NCBI RefSeq assembly: GCF_017357425.1
Contig: NZ_CP014571.1
Location: 1,116,001 to 1,180,000 of the forward strand
Origin: Arthrobacter sp. D5-1
Lineage (GTDB): Bacteria > Actinomycetota > Actinomycetes > Actinomycetales > Micrococcaceae
DNA length: 64,000 nt
Direction: 5' to 3'
Under the pieces are notes generated by a model, which was not told the origin of the DNA, did no database searches, and worked only from the letters and a program-made list of their open reading frames with translations. The translations under genes were made by a program, and so were the position numbers. Below are positions 42,357 to 50,604 of this stretch, piece after piece (position 1 is the first letter of the stretch; the number at the start of each line of letters is the position of its first letter).

Positions 42357-43186
42357 ACCGATCCGCTGATTTTGCCGTGCCGCGGCTGGTGTCCGTGCTG
42401 GCGGTTTTGCTGCTCACGGCAGCCTTAGTGTGGCTTGGCATGGCAGCGGCACACGCGACGCCGATCGACCCCACCCAGCCCACGCCGCCCACCTCGCCGG
42501 CGGCGCCGGAATCCGGTGGAAACGTCAGCATCGATATCAATGGTCTGGACGGGACACCCTCCACGGCTGTCGTGACGCTGATCGGGATCACGCTGCTCTC
42601 GGTGGCCCCGGCGCTGCTGCTCATGATGACGTCCTTCACCAAGATCTTCGTGGTACTGGCGATGACCCGGAACGCATTGTCCTTGCCCGCGATCCCTCCG
42701 AACCAGGTCCTTGCCGGCCTCGCCCTTTTCCTCTCCCTGTTCGTCATGTGGCCGGTGGTTTCGGACATCAACGTTGTTGCCGTGCAGCCGTACCTGAATG
42801 GCGGCCTGGACTTCAACGGTGCAATGGCTGCCGGGTGGTCGCCGCTGCAGCACTTCATGCTGGCCCATACGCGTGAAGAGGACATTGCACTGATGACAAG
42901 GGCCGCGGACATGGCCAACCCGGCCAACCCCGAATCCGTCCCGTTCCAGACGTTGGTTCCGGCGTTCATGATCTCGGAACTGCGGGCCGCCTTCATCATC
43001 GGGTTCGTCATTTTCATCCCCTTCCTGGTGATCGACCTGGTGGTCTCGGCAGCACTGATGTCCATGGGCATGATGATGCTCCCGCCGGTGATGATTTCGC
43101 TGCCGTTCAAGATCCTGTTGTTTGTCCTGGTGGACGGTTGGGGACTGGTCATCACGTCCCTGATCCAGAGCTATTCGAGCGGCTGA
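42353..43186 (+). CDS. fliP: flagellar export gate protein FliP
   Basis: A 277-residue FliP from TTG 42353, which overlaps the fliO stop. A signal-like N-terminus ('LVSVLAVLLLTAALVWLGMA') precedes 'LLMMTSFTKIFVVLAMTRNA' and 'PPNQVLAGLALFLSLFVMWP'; the C-terminal helices 'LRAAFIIGFVIFIPFLVIDL' and 'MGMMMLPPVMISLPFKILLF' are conserved. It forms the export gate with FliQ and FliR. Confidence 0.9.
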   Translation: MNRSADFAVPRLVSVLAVLLLTAALVWLGMAAAHATPIDPTQPTPPTSPAAPESGGNVSIDINGLDGTPSTAVVTLIGITLLSVAPALLLMMTSFTKIFVVLAMTRNALSLPAIPPNQVLAGLALFLSLFVMWPVVSDINVVAVQPYLNGGLDFNGAMAAGWSPLQHFMLAHTREEDIALMTRAADMANPANPESVPFQTLVPAFMISELRAAFIIGFVIFIPFLVIDLVVSAALMSMGMMMLPPVMISLPFKILLFVLVDGWGLVITSLIQSYSSG

Positions 43187-43461
43187 TGGATACCAACGCA
43201 GTCCTGGACATCTGCCTCCAGGCCATGATTGTGGCAGCCAAGCTGGCTGCGCCTACCCTCGTCACCGCGCTGGTGGTCGGGCTGGCCATCTCCCTCCTGC
43301 AATCCATTACCCAACTCCAGGAAGCCACGCTGTCCTTCGTGCCCAAAGCTGTGGCAGTCGCCATCGCCTTGGTGGTGTGCGGCCACTGGATGATCTCGGA
43401 AATGGTCGCGTTCACCAACGAACTGTTCGCCCGCATCCCAGGACTGATCGGCGGAGCGTGA
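43186..43461 (+). CDS. fliQ: flagellar export gate protein FliQ
   Basis: A 91-residue FliQ with two membrane helices ('APTLVTALVVGLAISLLQSI' and 'AVAVAIALVVCGHWMISEMV') and the conserved 'TQLQEATLSFVPK' between them. ATG 43186 overlaps the fliP stop by one base. Confidence 0.9.
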   Translation: MDTNAVLDICLQAMIVAAKLAAPTLVTALVVGLAISLLQSITQLQEATLSFVPKAVAVAIALVVCGHWMISEMVAFTNELFARIPGLIGGA

Positions 43462-43462
43462 G

Positions 43463-44221
43463 GTGGACATTCCCCTCGACCAATCGTGGATCCAGGTCAT
43501 GTTGCTGGCCTCGGTCCGCATGACGGCCTTCCTGATGGTGGCCCCGCCGTTCGCCCATCACGCCATTCCGGCCCGTATCAAGGCCATGCTGGGAATTGGA
43601 CTGGGGTTGGCAGTCTCCCAGAGGCTGTCCGCTGATGCCGTTCCGAAAGACACCGCCGGCTTCGTCATGGCTGTGGTGCTCGAATTGGTCACAGGGTTGT
43701 TCCTCGGCTTCCTGGTGATGGTGATCTTCGCCGCGATCCAGTCCGCGGGCAGCCTGGTGGATCTGTTCAGCGGCTTCCAGATGGCCCAGGCATTCGACCC
43801 CCAAATGATGGTCAACGGTGCCCAGTTCACCCGCCTGATGCAAATGGCAGCCCTGGCCCTGCTCTTCGCTTCCGACGGATACCAACTGGTCATCGGCGGC
43901 CTTACCGGGAGCTTCAGGGCCTTGCCGCTGGCCGGTGGAATCGACCTCAGCCAGCCTGTCGAAGCCATGATCGGTGCCCTGACAGGAATGTTCCTCGCAG
44001 CAGTCCAGATCGCAGGTCCGCTGCTGGTGGTCCTGGTGCTGGCCGACGTCGGGCTCGGGCTCCTGACCCGCGTCGCCCCTGCGCTGAACGCCTTCGCCTT
44101 GGGCTTCCCGCTCAAGATCTTCATCACGCTGGCTCTGGCTGGGTTCCTGTTCCTGGCGCTGCCCAGGCTCGTGGCAACCCTCGCCGAGCAGGCGGCCAAC
44201 ACCGTGCTGGGGGTGGGCTAG
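43463..44221 (+). CDS. fliR: flagellar export gate protein FliR
   Basis: A 252-residue membrane protein from GTG 43463. 'PLDQSWIQVMLLASVRMTAF' and 'PPFAHHAIPARIKAMLGIGL' are FliR features, as is 'LTRVAPALNAFALGFPLKIF' near the C-terminus. Six helices are expected. One-base overlap with flhB. Confidence 0.9.
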   Translation: MDIPLDQSWIQVMLLASVRMTAFLMVAPPFAHHAIPARIKAMLGIGLGLAVSQRLSADAVPKDTAGFVMAVVLELVTGLFLGFLVMVIFAAIQSAGSLVDLFSGFQMAQAFDPQMMVNGAQFTRLMQMAALALLFASDGYQLVIGGLTGSFRALPLAGGIDLSQPVEAMIGALTGMFLAAVQIAGPLLVVLVLADVGLGLLTRVAPALNAFALGFPLKIFITLALAGFLFLALPRLVATLAEQAANTVLGVG

Positions 44222-45306
44222 TGGCGGATTCACAGGAGAAAACCGAACAAGCCACGGACAAGCGGATGCGCGAGGTCCGGGAGAAGGGCCAGCTCTCCAG
44301 GTCCCAGGACTTGATGGCCTGGCTGGCAGTGGGGGCTGCCGCTGCGATGCTCCCCGCCACCATCGACCACGCGTCCAACGCGGCAGTGGACCAATTGTTC
44401 ACCGTGAAGAGTGTCATCGCAGAGCCCGACCCCGCCAAGGCCGTGGCCGCGCTTGAAGCGGGTCTGGGTTCCCTTGCCGGAATCCTGGGGCCGCTACTCC
44501 TCGTTGTCACCGTGGTGGTCCTCGCCGGATCCGCGCTTCAGGGTGGCATCCGGTTCAAGAAGTTTCGTGCTGAGTTCGAGCATTTCAACCTGCTCGCGGG
44601 CTTCAAGAGGATGTTTGGTGGCCAGGCACTCTGGGGAGGCGCCAAAGCGTTGCTGAAGACCGCCGTCGTGGGTCTTGTCCTGTACACCGTGGTGCAGGGG
44701 TTGATGCCCGCGCTCCTGACGGCCGGCGGCCTTCCGGTGGCCGGTGTGCTGGCGGCGGCCGCCGGTGGAGTCGGCGCACTGATCCAGTTTGCGGTAGCGG
44801 CCGGTTTGGTGTTGGCCGCGGCCGACATTTTTGTGGTGATGCGGCGCAACCGCAAGAAGACCCGGATGTCCAAGAAGGAAGTCCAGGACGAGAACAAGAA
44901 CACCGACGGCGACCCCCTCATCAAATCCCAACGCCGCTCGCGCCAGCTCAGCATGAGCCGCAACCGCATGATCGGCGCGATCGGGGACGCCGACGTCGTG
45001 CTGGTCAACCCGACGCACGTGGCAGTTGCGTTGAAGTACGACGCCGGCAAATCGGCACCACGCGTCGTGGCCAAGGGATCGGGGCTCATCGCAGCCCGCA
45101 TCAGGGAAGAAGCCGAAGCGAAGGGTGTGCCGATGGTTCAGGACATCCCCCTCGCCAGGGCGCTCCACTCCGCCTGCGAACTGGGGCAGGAGATCCCGGT
45201 GGAGCTGTATCGCTCCGTCGCCGCCGTACTGGCGTTCGTGATGTCGCTGAAGACGCGGGGAACTGCGCGAGGCATACACAGTATGAAAGAGAGTTTCCAG
45301 GCATGA
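44221..45306 (+). CDS. flhB: flagellar export switch protein FlhB
   Basis: A 361-residue FlhB from GTG 44221. 'EKTEQATDKRMREVREKGQL' is the conserved N-terminus, followed by four helices. The self-cleaving NPTH motif is at residues 263-266, so autocleavage and substrate-specificity switching with FliK should work. Overlaps flhA by four bases. Confidence 0.95.
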   Translation: MADSQEKTEQATDKRMREVREKGQLSRSQDLMAWLAVGAAAAMLPATIDHASNAAVDQLFTVKSVIAEPDPAKAVAALEAGLGSLAGILGPLLLVVTVVVLAGSALQGGIRFKKFRAEFEHFNLLAGFKRMFGGQALWGGAKALLKTAVVGLVLYTVVQGLMPALLTAGGLPVAGVLAAAAGGVGALIQFAVAAGLVLAAADIFVVMRRNRKKTRMSKKEVQDENKNTDGDPLIKSQRRSRQLSMSRNRMIGAIGDADVVLVNPTHVAVALKYDAGKSAPRVVAKGSGLIAARIREEAEAKGVPMVQDIPLARALHSACELGQEIPVELYRSVAAVLAFVMSLKTRGTARGIHSMKESFQA

Positions 45307-47354
45307 AGAACAACAAATTCGCCCGGCTTTCCGTGCCGGTTGGCATCGTAGGTATTGTCCTGCTGCTGGTTGTTCCGCTGCCGGCGCCGCTGCTGGACTT
45401 CCTGATCGTGTGCAACATCCTGCTCGCGCTCCTGATCCTGCTGACCAGCATGTTCGTCAAGAAGCCCCTGGATTTCTCGGTCTTCCCATCATTGCTGCTG
45501 GTGGCCACGCTCTTCCGGCTTGGGCTCAACGTCGCGTCCACCCGTCTTGTACTGGGTCAGGGCTTTGCAGGGCAGGTCATCGAGGCTTTCGGCAAGGTCA
45601 CCGTTGGCGGTTCGCTGATCATTGGCGCCGTGGTGTTCCTGATCCTGGTGGTCATCCAGTTCGTGGTGGTTACCAAGGGCGCCGAACGCGTTGCCGAGGT
45701 GGGCGCCCGCTTTACCCTGGACGCCATGCCCGGCAAGCAGATGGCCATCGATGCCGACCTCAACGCTGGGCTCATCACGGACGCCGAAGCCCGGAAACGC
45801 CGTGCCGAGGTCTCCGCGGAGGCCGACTTCTATGGCGCCATGGACGGTGCCTCGAAGTTCGTGAAGGGCGATGCCATCGCGGGCATCATCATTATCATCA
45901 TCAACTTTGTGGGCGGCATCGCCATCGGCGTGCTGCAGCGCGGCATGGACGCCGGCGATGCCCTGAACACGTACGGCCTCCTGACCATGGGCGATGGACT
46001 GGTGACCCAGATCCCGGCCCTGCTCATGGCTGTGTCCACCGGCATGATCGTCACCCGGTCCAACGCCGAAGAGGACATGGGCCGTACGGCCTCCTCGCAG
46101 CTGATGCAGTCGCCCAACGCCCTGCTGATCGCAGGTCTGGCCGCAGGAAGCATGGCGCTCATTCCCGGCATGCCCATCCTTCCGTTCGTCGTGGTGGGAG
46201 CGCTGTTGGTCCTCGCTTCGCGGCGGGTAGCCACCCAACAGAAGCTCCAGGCTGAGGCGCAGGCCGCCGAGGCAGTCGCCGCCGGCACTGTGGAAGAAGA
46301 TCCCAACGAGCGGCTCATGGAAGACATGCGCGTCCATCCCGTGGAGATCCTGCTGGCTCCGGACCTGGTGGACATCGTCTCCGGTGCCTCCGACGACTTG
46401 CTGGCACGGGTGCGTTCCCTCCGGCACAAGATCGCCATGGAACTCGGACTCGTGGTTCCGCCGGTCCGCACGCGGGACGCGATGGACCTGCCGCCGTCCA
46501 CCTATGCCATCCGTATCGCCGGAGTCGAGGCTGGAAGGGGAGTGGCGCCGTCGGGCAAGCTGCTCGCCTTGGGCGACTTCCTGGACGCACTGCCCGGAAC
46601 GGCAACCGTGGAGCCCGTCTTCGGGTTGTCCGGCAAATGGGTTCCCACGGAGATGCGCCACAGCGCGGAAATGACGGGGGCAACGGTGATAGACCGCGTG
46701 TCCGTTCTGGTTACACACCTGTCCTCGATCATCTCGGCCAACGCTGCCCGGCTCCTGACCCGTGAGGGCGTCCGCGTGCTCACCGAAGGGGTCCGTAAGC
46801 AGAGCCCGTCCGCCGTGGAGGAGCTCACACCGGGGCTGATGTCCTTGGCCGAAATCCAGCGCGTGCTGCAGGGCCTGCTGGAAGAGCAGGTCCCCATCAA
46901 CGATCTCCCACGGATCTACGAGGCACTCGCGCTGAGGGCCAAGGTGTCCACCGACCCTGAGTCCCTGGTCGAGTCTGCGCGGCACTCCCTGGGCCCGGTT
47001 CTGGCCAACAAGTACCTCGACGGCGCAGTGCTCAACGTGATCATGATTGATCCGTTGCTGGAGCAGTCGATGCTTGAGGACATGCGCCCGGCCGAGGGTG
47101 GGACGCAAATAATCATGGGCCAGGCGAAACTCGACGGCGTCCTGACCTCGCTGAAGTCCGCCGTCGACGGAGCGGCCGCGGCCGGCAGGGAAGCAGTCCT
47201 GGTGTGCGCACCGGCCTTGCGCCCTGCCATCCGCCGCCTCGTAGCAAGCCCCGACGGCGGTGTCCCCGTCCTCTCGTACCGCGAAGTTACCTCGGCCAAC
47301 ATCCGCATTGAAACAGTAGGGGTGGTCCGCTATGCAGAAGCGCTACAAGCTTAG
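45303..47354 (+). CDS. flhA: flagellar export protein FlhA
   Basis: A 683-residue FlhA. An eight-helix N-terminal half contains the FHIPEP-type signature ('FVKKPLDFSVFPSLLLVATL', 'FRLGLNVASTRLVLG') and 'DAMPGKQMAIDADLNAGLI'; the soluble C-terminal half binds chaperone-substrate complexes ('LAEIQRVLQGLLEEQVPIND'). Its end overlaps the next gene by 23 bases. Confidence 0.95.
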   Translation: MKNNKFARLSVPVGIVGIVLLLVVPLPAPLLDFLIVCNILLALLILLTSMFVKKPLDFSVFPSLLLVATLFRLGLNVASTRLVLGQGFAGQVIEAFGKVTVGGSLIIGAVVFLILVVIQFVVVTKGAERVAEVGARFTLDAMPGKQMAIDADLNAGLITDAEARKRRAEVSAEADFYGAMDGASKFVKGDAIAGIIIIIINFVGGIAIGVLQRGMDAGDALNTYGLLTMGDGLVTQIPALLMAVSTGMIVTRSNAEEDMGRTASSQLMQSPNALLIAGLAAGSMALIPGMPILPFVVVGALLVLASRRVATQQKLQAEAQAAEAVAAGTVEEDPNERLMEDMRVHPVEILLAPDLVDIVSGASDDLLARVRSLRHKIAMELGLVVPPVRTRDAMDLPPSTYAIRIAGVEAGRGVAPSGKLLALGDFLDALPGTATVEPVFGLSGKWVPTEMRHSAEMTGATVIDRVSVLVTHLSSIISANAARLLTREGVRVLTEGVRKQSPSAVEELTPGLMSLAEIQRVLQGLLEEQVPINDLPRIYEALALRAKVSTDPESLVESARHSLGPVLANKYLDGAVLNVIMIDPLLEQSMLEDMRPAEGGTQIIMGQAKLDGVLTSLKSAVDGAAAAGREAVLVCAPALRPAIRRLVASPDGGVPVLSYREVTSANIRIETVGVVRYAEALQA

Positions 47355-48252
47355 TGGCGCCTCGCTGGAGGCCATCCGGGAGAAGGCAGTTCAGCAATAC
47401 GGTCCAGGGGCGAGGATCGTAGCTGCTGAGAAGGTCACCAATCCGGGCATTGTGGGGTTGTTCGCCGCAGCCCGCTTCGAGGCGACAGTGGAGGTTGCGG
47501 ATGTGCCGGATGCCGCCCCTCCCTGGCCTGTTCATGAGTTGCACGGGCCGGCGATTGCGGCGTTGCTGGAGCGTGCCGACGCCGCCGAACTTGAGCTGCA
47601 CAAGGCCGCACCCGCTCCCGTGTCCACAGCCTCTCCGGACTTCGCGGGCCTCCTGGAACAGCTCGGCAAGGAACTGCAACCAGCGGCTCCGCCGCGCTTA
47701 CCCGCTCCGGTGCCCTTGCCGCCGTCGAGCGCTGTTCGCGTACCCCAAGCCATGACGGGCGACGGCAACCTCATCGTCCTCCTGGGCTTGGGCGATGACG
47801 CCCTCGGCCCCGCCCTGGAAATGTCCATCGCCGCCGGCGGCTCCGACGTCCGCACGGCCGGGGATCTCAGCGCCTTCGGTCACCGGCACCTCCAAGGACG
47901 GCAAAGTGCGACGGCGGCACGCGCCCAGGCGGTCCTGACCGGGCAGACCGTGGTGGTTGCCTTCGGACTGGGGCGCCCGCGCGACGTACCGCCGAAAGCT
48001 GCCCACATCGCAAGCCTCGCTGCCGATCAACTGTGGATTGTGGTCGACGCCCGGCGCAAGCCTGAGGACACGAAGGCCTGGGTGCAGGCGTTGCAGGATG
48101 TGTTGGCAGGAGAGTCAGCGGCGGTGTCGGGGCTAGTAGTCATCGGTGCCTCGGAAACAGCGAGTCCGGAGACAGTGGACATGCTTGGCATTCCCGTTGG
48201 CTGGGTGGACGGCACTCCGGCCACCGCACCGGCCCTAGGAAAGGTACATTGA
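47332..48252 (+). CDS. FlhF-like protein without a recognisable GTPase P-loop
   Basis: A 306-residue protein in the usual flhF position after flhA. The N-terminus 'RYKLSGASLEAIREKAVQQY' with 'GPGARIVAAEKVTNPGIVGL' matches the FlhF B domain. Where FlhF has the SRP-GTPase G1 loop, this protein reads 'NLIVLLGLGDDALGPALEM' (residues ~146-164) with no GKTT, and later 'ADQLWIVVDARRKPEDTKAW' replaces the DTAGR region. The fold seems kept but GTP hydrolysis is unlikely. FlhF sets number and site of flagella. Degenerate FlhF is the best call. Confidence 0.7.
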   Translation: MQKRYKLSGASLEAIREKAVQQYGPGARIVAAEKVTNPGIVGLFAAARFEATVEVADVPDAAPPWPVHELHGPAIAALLERADAAELELHKAAPAPVSTASPDFAGLLEQLGKELQPAAPPRLPAPVPLPPSSAVRVPQAMTGDGNLIVLLGLGDDALGPALEMSIAAGGSDVRTAGDLSAFGHRHLQGRQSATAARAQAVLTGQTVVVAFGLGRPRDVPPKAAHIASLAADQLWIVVDARRKPEDTKAWVQALQDVLAGESAAVSGLVVIGASETASPETVDMLGIPVGWVDGTPATAPALGKVH

Positions 48253-48256
48253 AGGC

Positions 48257-48499
48257 ATGTTGGTACTGACGCGTAAGCCGGGCGAAAAGATCATGATCGG
48301 GGACGACATTGTCATCACCGTCATGGAAGGGCGCGGCGACGGCGTTCGGATCGGAATCGAAGCCCCCCGGGGTGTGTCCATCCAGCGGAGCGAGGTGGTG
48401 GCGGCTATTGCTGCGGCGAACCTGGCCGCGACGCAGGCCGGCCCCGAGGCTGAGGAACTCCTGGCGAACCTCCGCCCGCCTGCCCCATCCGGCGAATAG
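48257..48499 (+). CDS. csrA: carbon storage regulator CsrA
   Basis: An 80-residue RNA-binding protein: 'MLVLTRKPGEKIMIGDDIVI' and 'RIGIEAPRGVSIQRSEV' are the complete CsrA fold; the remaining Ala-rich tail is longer than in Escherichia coli. It starts five bases after the flhF-like gene. With FliW in the same locus it likely represses flagellin translation by binding GGA sites in the fliC leader. Confidence 0.95.
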   Translation: MLVLTRKPGEKIMIGDDIVITVMEGRGDGVRIGIEAPRGVSIQRSEVVAAIAAANLAATQAGPEAEELLANLRPPAPSGE

Positions 48500-48548
48500 C
48501 ACCCTCTCTCACCTTCTGCTGTCGCTATTCTGAAGCTGTCAGGCTGAA

Positions 48549-48577
48549 CTCGAAGGGATTCGAGCCCATTATTGGGC
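48549..48577 (+). terminator. tandem short hairpins after csrA
   Basis: CTCGAA-GGGA-TTCGAG is followed without a gap by GCCCA-TTAT-TGGGC. There is no T run. They may end or trim the long fliM-csrA transcript. Confidence 0.4.
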
Positions 48578-48698
48578 TGTCGGCACCCGACTGCTTGTCG
48601 CGGGCTTAGCCCAGGTCTCGGGCAAGGGGCCCACTGCAGCGATCCTTGGCGCATCAATTTCGACTGTTCAGGAGAAGCAACTCACACGCGAACTCGGC

Positions 48699-48926
48699 AT
48701 GGCCAACGTGGGCATGGGGCTCTCAGGCCTTCTCGCGCTGGTGCCGGGGTGGGCGCTTCCCGCGGGATTCGCTGGCGGTGTCTTCCTTCTCGTCGCCGGC
48801 ATCATGCACGTACCGAAGAAGAATAAGAACGCCAAGGAGGCGCTGGCCACCTGGACTGACCTGATCGTTGGAGTCACGGTGATGGTGCTCGCCGCCTATG
48901 GACTGTACCGTGCCGTTGCCGGCTGA
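48699..48926 (+). CDS. small membrane protein, possibly 5'-truncated
   Basis: A 75-residue protein with two or three hydrophobic segments ('GLSGLLALVPGWALPAGFAG', 'LIVGVTVMVLAAYGLYRAVA') and a basic loop 'HVPKKNKNAKEALATW'. The same frame is open from 48534 and its translation upstream ('GLAQVSGKGPTAAILGASIS', 'TVQEKQLTRELG') looks coding, but no ATG, GTG or TTG begins it. Either translation starts at 48699 or the gene has lost its 5' end. No family recognised. Confidence 0.5.
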   Translation: MANVGMGLSGLLALVPGWALPAGFAGGVFLLVAGIMHVPKKNKNAKEALATWTDLIVGVTVMVLAAYGLYRAVAG

Positions 48927-48961
48927 AGGGGCGTGGGATGTGAGAGAGGGCGTTCGGGAAG

Positions 48962-49504
48962 CTAGCCCAGGCCCAGGAAGTCCCGGAGCAATGGCAGCGT
49001 GGCACCCCGGACAGCCGTGATGGCGCGTTGGACGTTGGCATCCCGGGCCAGGAGCGCAAGATCGTCCGTGTCACCGGCCAGGTCAGCAATACCGGGCTGC
49101 GGGAGTGGCGCAGGGGCCTGTGAGTCCTCCAACAGCGTGACGTTGGCGGCAACGGCGTCGTCAATTCCAGCCAGAAGTTCAGCCATCCCGCGGCGGTGAT
49201 CCTCAAGAAGTTCAGGCCAGATTCCCGGCGGTGCGATCGAAATGAGGGCCGGAAGCGTCAAATGGTCCGGCGCTTTCCATTCGGCGGCCAGCGCGGACGC
49301 CTCAACACCGCGTGCGAGTGATTCGAATCGGAGATTTTCGAGGACTTTTTCAAGTTCGGCCGCGGTGAAGTTCAGCCGGTGCCAGTTGCCTGCCCGGAGA
49401 TGCAGGAGCTGCGTTTCGAGCAGGAAAAGCAAGAAATCAAGTTGCCTCCGCTCGCGCCACAGCGTTGCCGATAGCTCGTCCGCCCCCACGGTTCCCCAAT
49501 TCAT
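48962..49504 (-). CDS. second FlgN-like helical protein
   Basis: A 180-residue helical protein. 'ELSATLWRERRQLDFLLFLL' closely parallels 'ELSALLWRERELLDLLTFKL' of the FlgN-like protein at 21890, with similar size and predicted helices after it. ATG 49504 is selected to align the two starts; the frame stays open to 49594. It is divergent from the sigma factor gene. A chaperone for another late substrate, or a regulator linked to the sigma factor, are both possible. Confidence 0.6.
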   Translation of the reverse strand: MNWGTVGADELSATLWRERRQLDFLLFLLETQLLHLRAGNWHRLNFTAAELEKVLENLRFESLARGVEASALAAEWKAPDHLTLPALISIAPPGIWPELLEDHRRGMAELLAGIDDAVAANVTLLEDSQAPAPLPQPGIADLAGDTDDLALLARDANVQRAITAVRGATLPLLRDFLGLG

Positions 49505-49715
49505 TTTATTGCCCGCCAAAATCACGATTTGGCAGGGTTTGTGTTTACTTCTGTTGAGCGTACACGCAGAGTCGTTTTCAGGTGGTATGTTCACTGAACA
49601 CGTACCTGAACGAAGTCCCGAAACGCCGCTGTGATTGGTCTCTAGGCGGCCTTGCGGGACTCAGCATTTCAGGTTCTTGCAACTCAGTAATCCGGTCTCA
49701 TGGGGGGACTCACTT

Positions 49716-50531
49716 TTGAATCGCGAACAGCGCAACGAGCTGGTGTTGCAGCACCTTCCGCTCGTTGGTTACTTGGTCTCTGACCTTTGCGCGCGTGCCA
49801 CGCATTTATCGCGCGACGATTTTGCTTCTGTTGGTTCCATGGCGCTCATTACGTCGGCGGACTCCTTTGATCCTGACCTCGGCGTTCCCTTCGGCGCATT
49901 TGCCCGCCGCAGGATCGTGGGCGCGTTCGCGGACGAGATGCGGGCCGGCGATTGGGCCACACGCTCAGCCCGCAAGCGGATCAAGGAAACCACGGCCATC
50001 CAGGAGACGCTGACGGGAGTCCTGGGACGGAGCCCCAGTGTTGCCGAGATGGCGTCCGCGCTCGGTGTGGAACGCAGCCACGTTGAGGCTGCGTTAGCCG
50101 ATGCCTCGCGAACCCTCACCTCCCTCGACGAAGTCGTCGCGGATACTGTGGCCTCTCCTGCCGAATCTCCGGAGCACTCGGTCCTGGCCGATGAGCGCAT
50201 CAAGTACCTTCGGGCCGCCGTCGATGCCTTGCCGGAAAAGATGCGCTTCGTGATCCAGGAAATCTACCTGGCAGGGCGTTCCGTAAAGGAGCTTGCCGAG
50301 GAGCTGGGCTCAACCCACGCCGCCGTATCGCAGCAGCGGGCCGAGGGTATCCGTCTCATGCGCGACGGTTTGGCCGCCCATTACGCGGACAGCCCGGATC
50401 AAGCCTTTGAACCTGAATCCCGCATCACGGCGCGGCGCCGCAACGACTACTTGTCGGCGCTGGCCACCGCAACCACCGGCGGTATCACCCGCGGCCTGGG
50501 CCTGGGGTCCTCACTCAACAGCGCTGTTTAG
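49716..50531 (+). CDS. fliA: RNA polymerase sigma factor, FliA/WhiG type
   Basis: A 271-residue sigma28-family protein. Region 2 reads 'SVGSMALITSADSFDPDLGV' and 'PFGAFARRRIVGAFADEMRA', region 3 follows 'RKRIKETTAIQETLTGVLGR', and region 4 is 'VIQEIYLAGRSVKELAEELG' and 'STHAAVSQQRAEGIRLMRDG'. TTG 49716 has GGGGGGA seven bases upstream. It is at the end of the flagellar locus and is the likely factor for the TAAC-N15-GCCGATAG promoters. No FlgM-like anti-sigma factor was found. Confidence 0.85.
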   Translation: MNREQRNELVLQHLPLVGYLVSDLCARATHLSRDDFASVGSMALITSADSFDPDLGVPFGAFARRRIVGAFADEMRAGDWATRSARKRIKETTAIQETLTGVLGRSPSVAEMASALGVERSHVEAALADASRTLTSLDEVVADTVASPAESPEHSVLADERIKYLRAAVDALPEKMRFVIQEIYLAGRSVKELAEELGSTHAAVSQQRAEGIRLMRDGLAAHYADSPDQAFEPESRITARRRNDYLSALATATTGGITRGLGLGSSLNSAV

Positions 50532-50549
50532 GTAGCCACCACGTAAAAG

Positions 50550-50577
50550 AGGCCGGGCCGCTGAGCGACCCGGCCTT
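50550..50577. terminator. terminator between the sigma factor and the efflux gene
   Basis: AGGCCGGG-CGCT and AGCG-CCCGGCCT pair with one internal mismatch, flanked by an A run on one side and T-rich sequence on the other, suiting both convergent genes. Confidence 0.75.
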
Positions 50578-50604
50578 CCGTTCTTGACACGAGGACTAAT
50601 GCGA

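Noticed and set aside
45489..47108. 539-codon frame antisense to flhA
   Set aside because: It is a shadow of flhA with no recognisable domain and His/Gly/Gln-rich composition.
49467..49474. GCCGATAG inside the second FlgN-like gene as a sigma28 promoter
   Set aside because: It points toward the sigma gene, but the bases 15 upstream are CCGC, unlike TAAC, and it lies in coding sequence.
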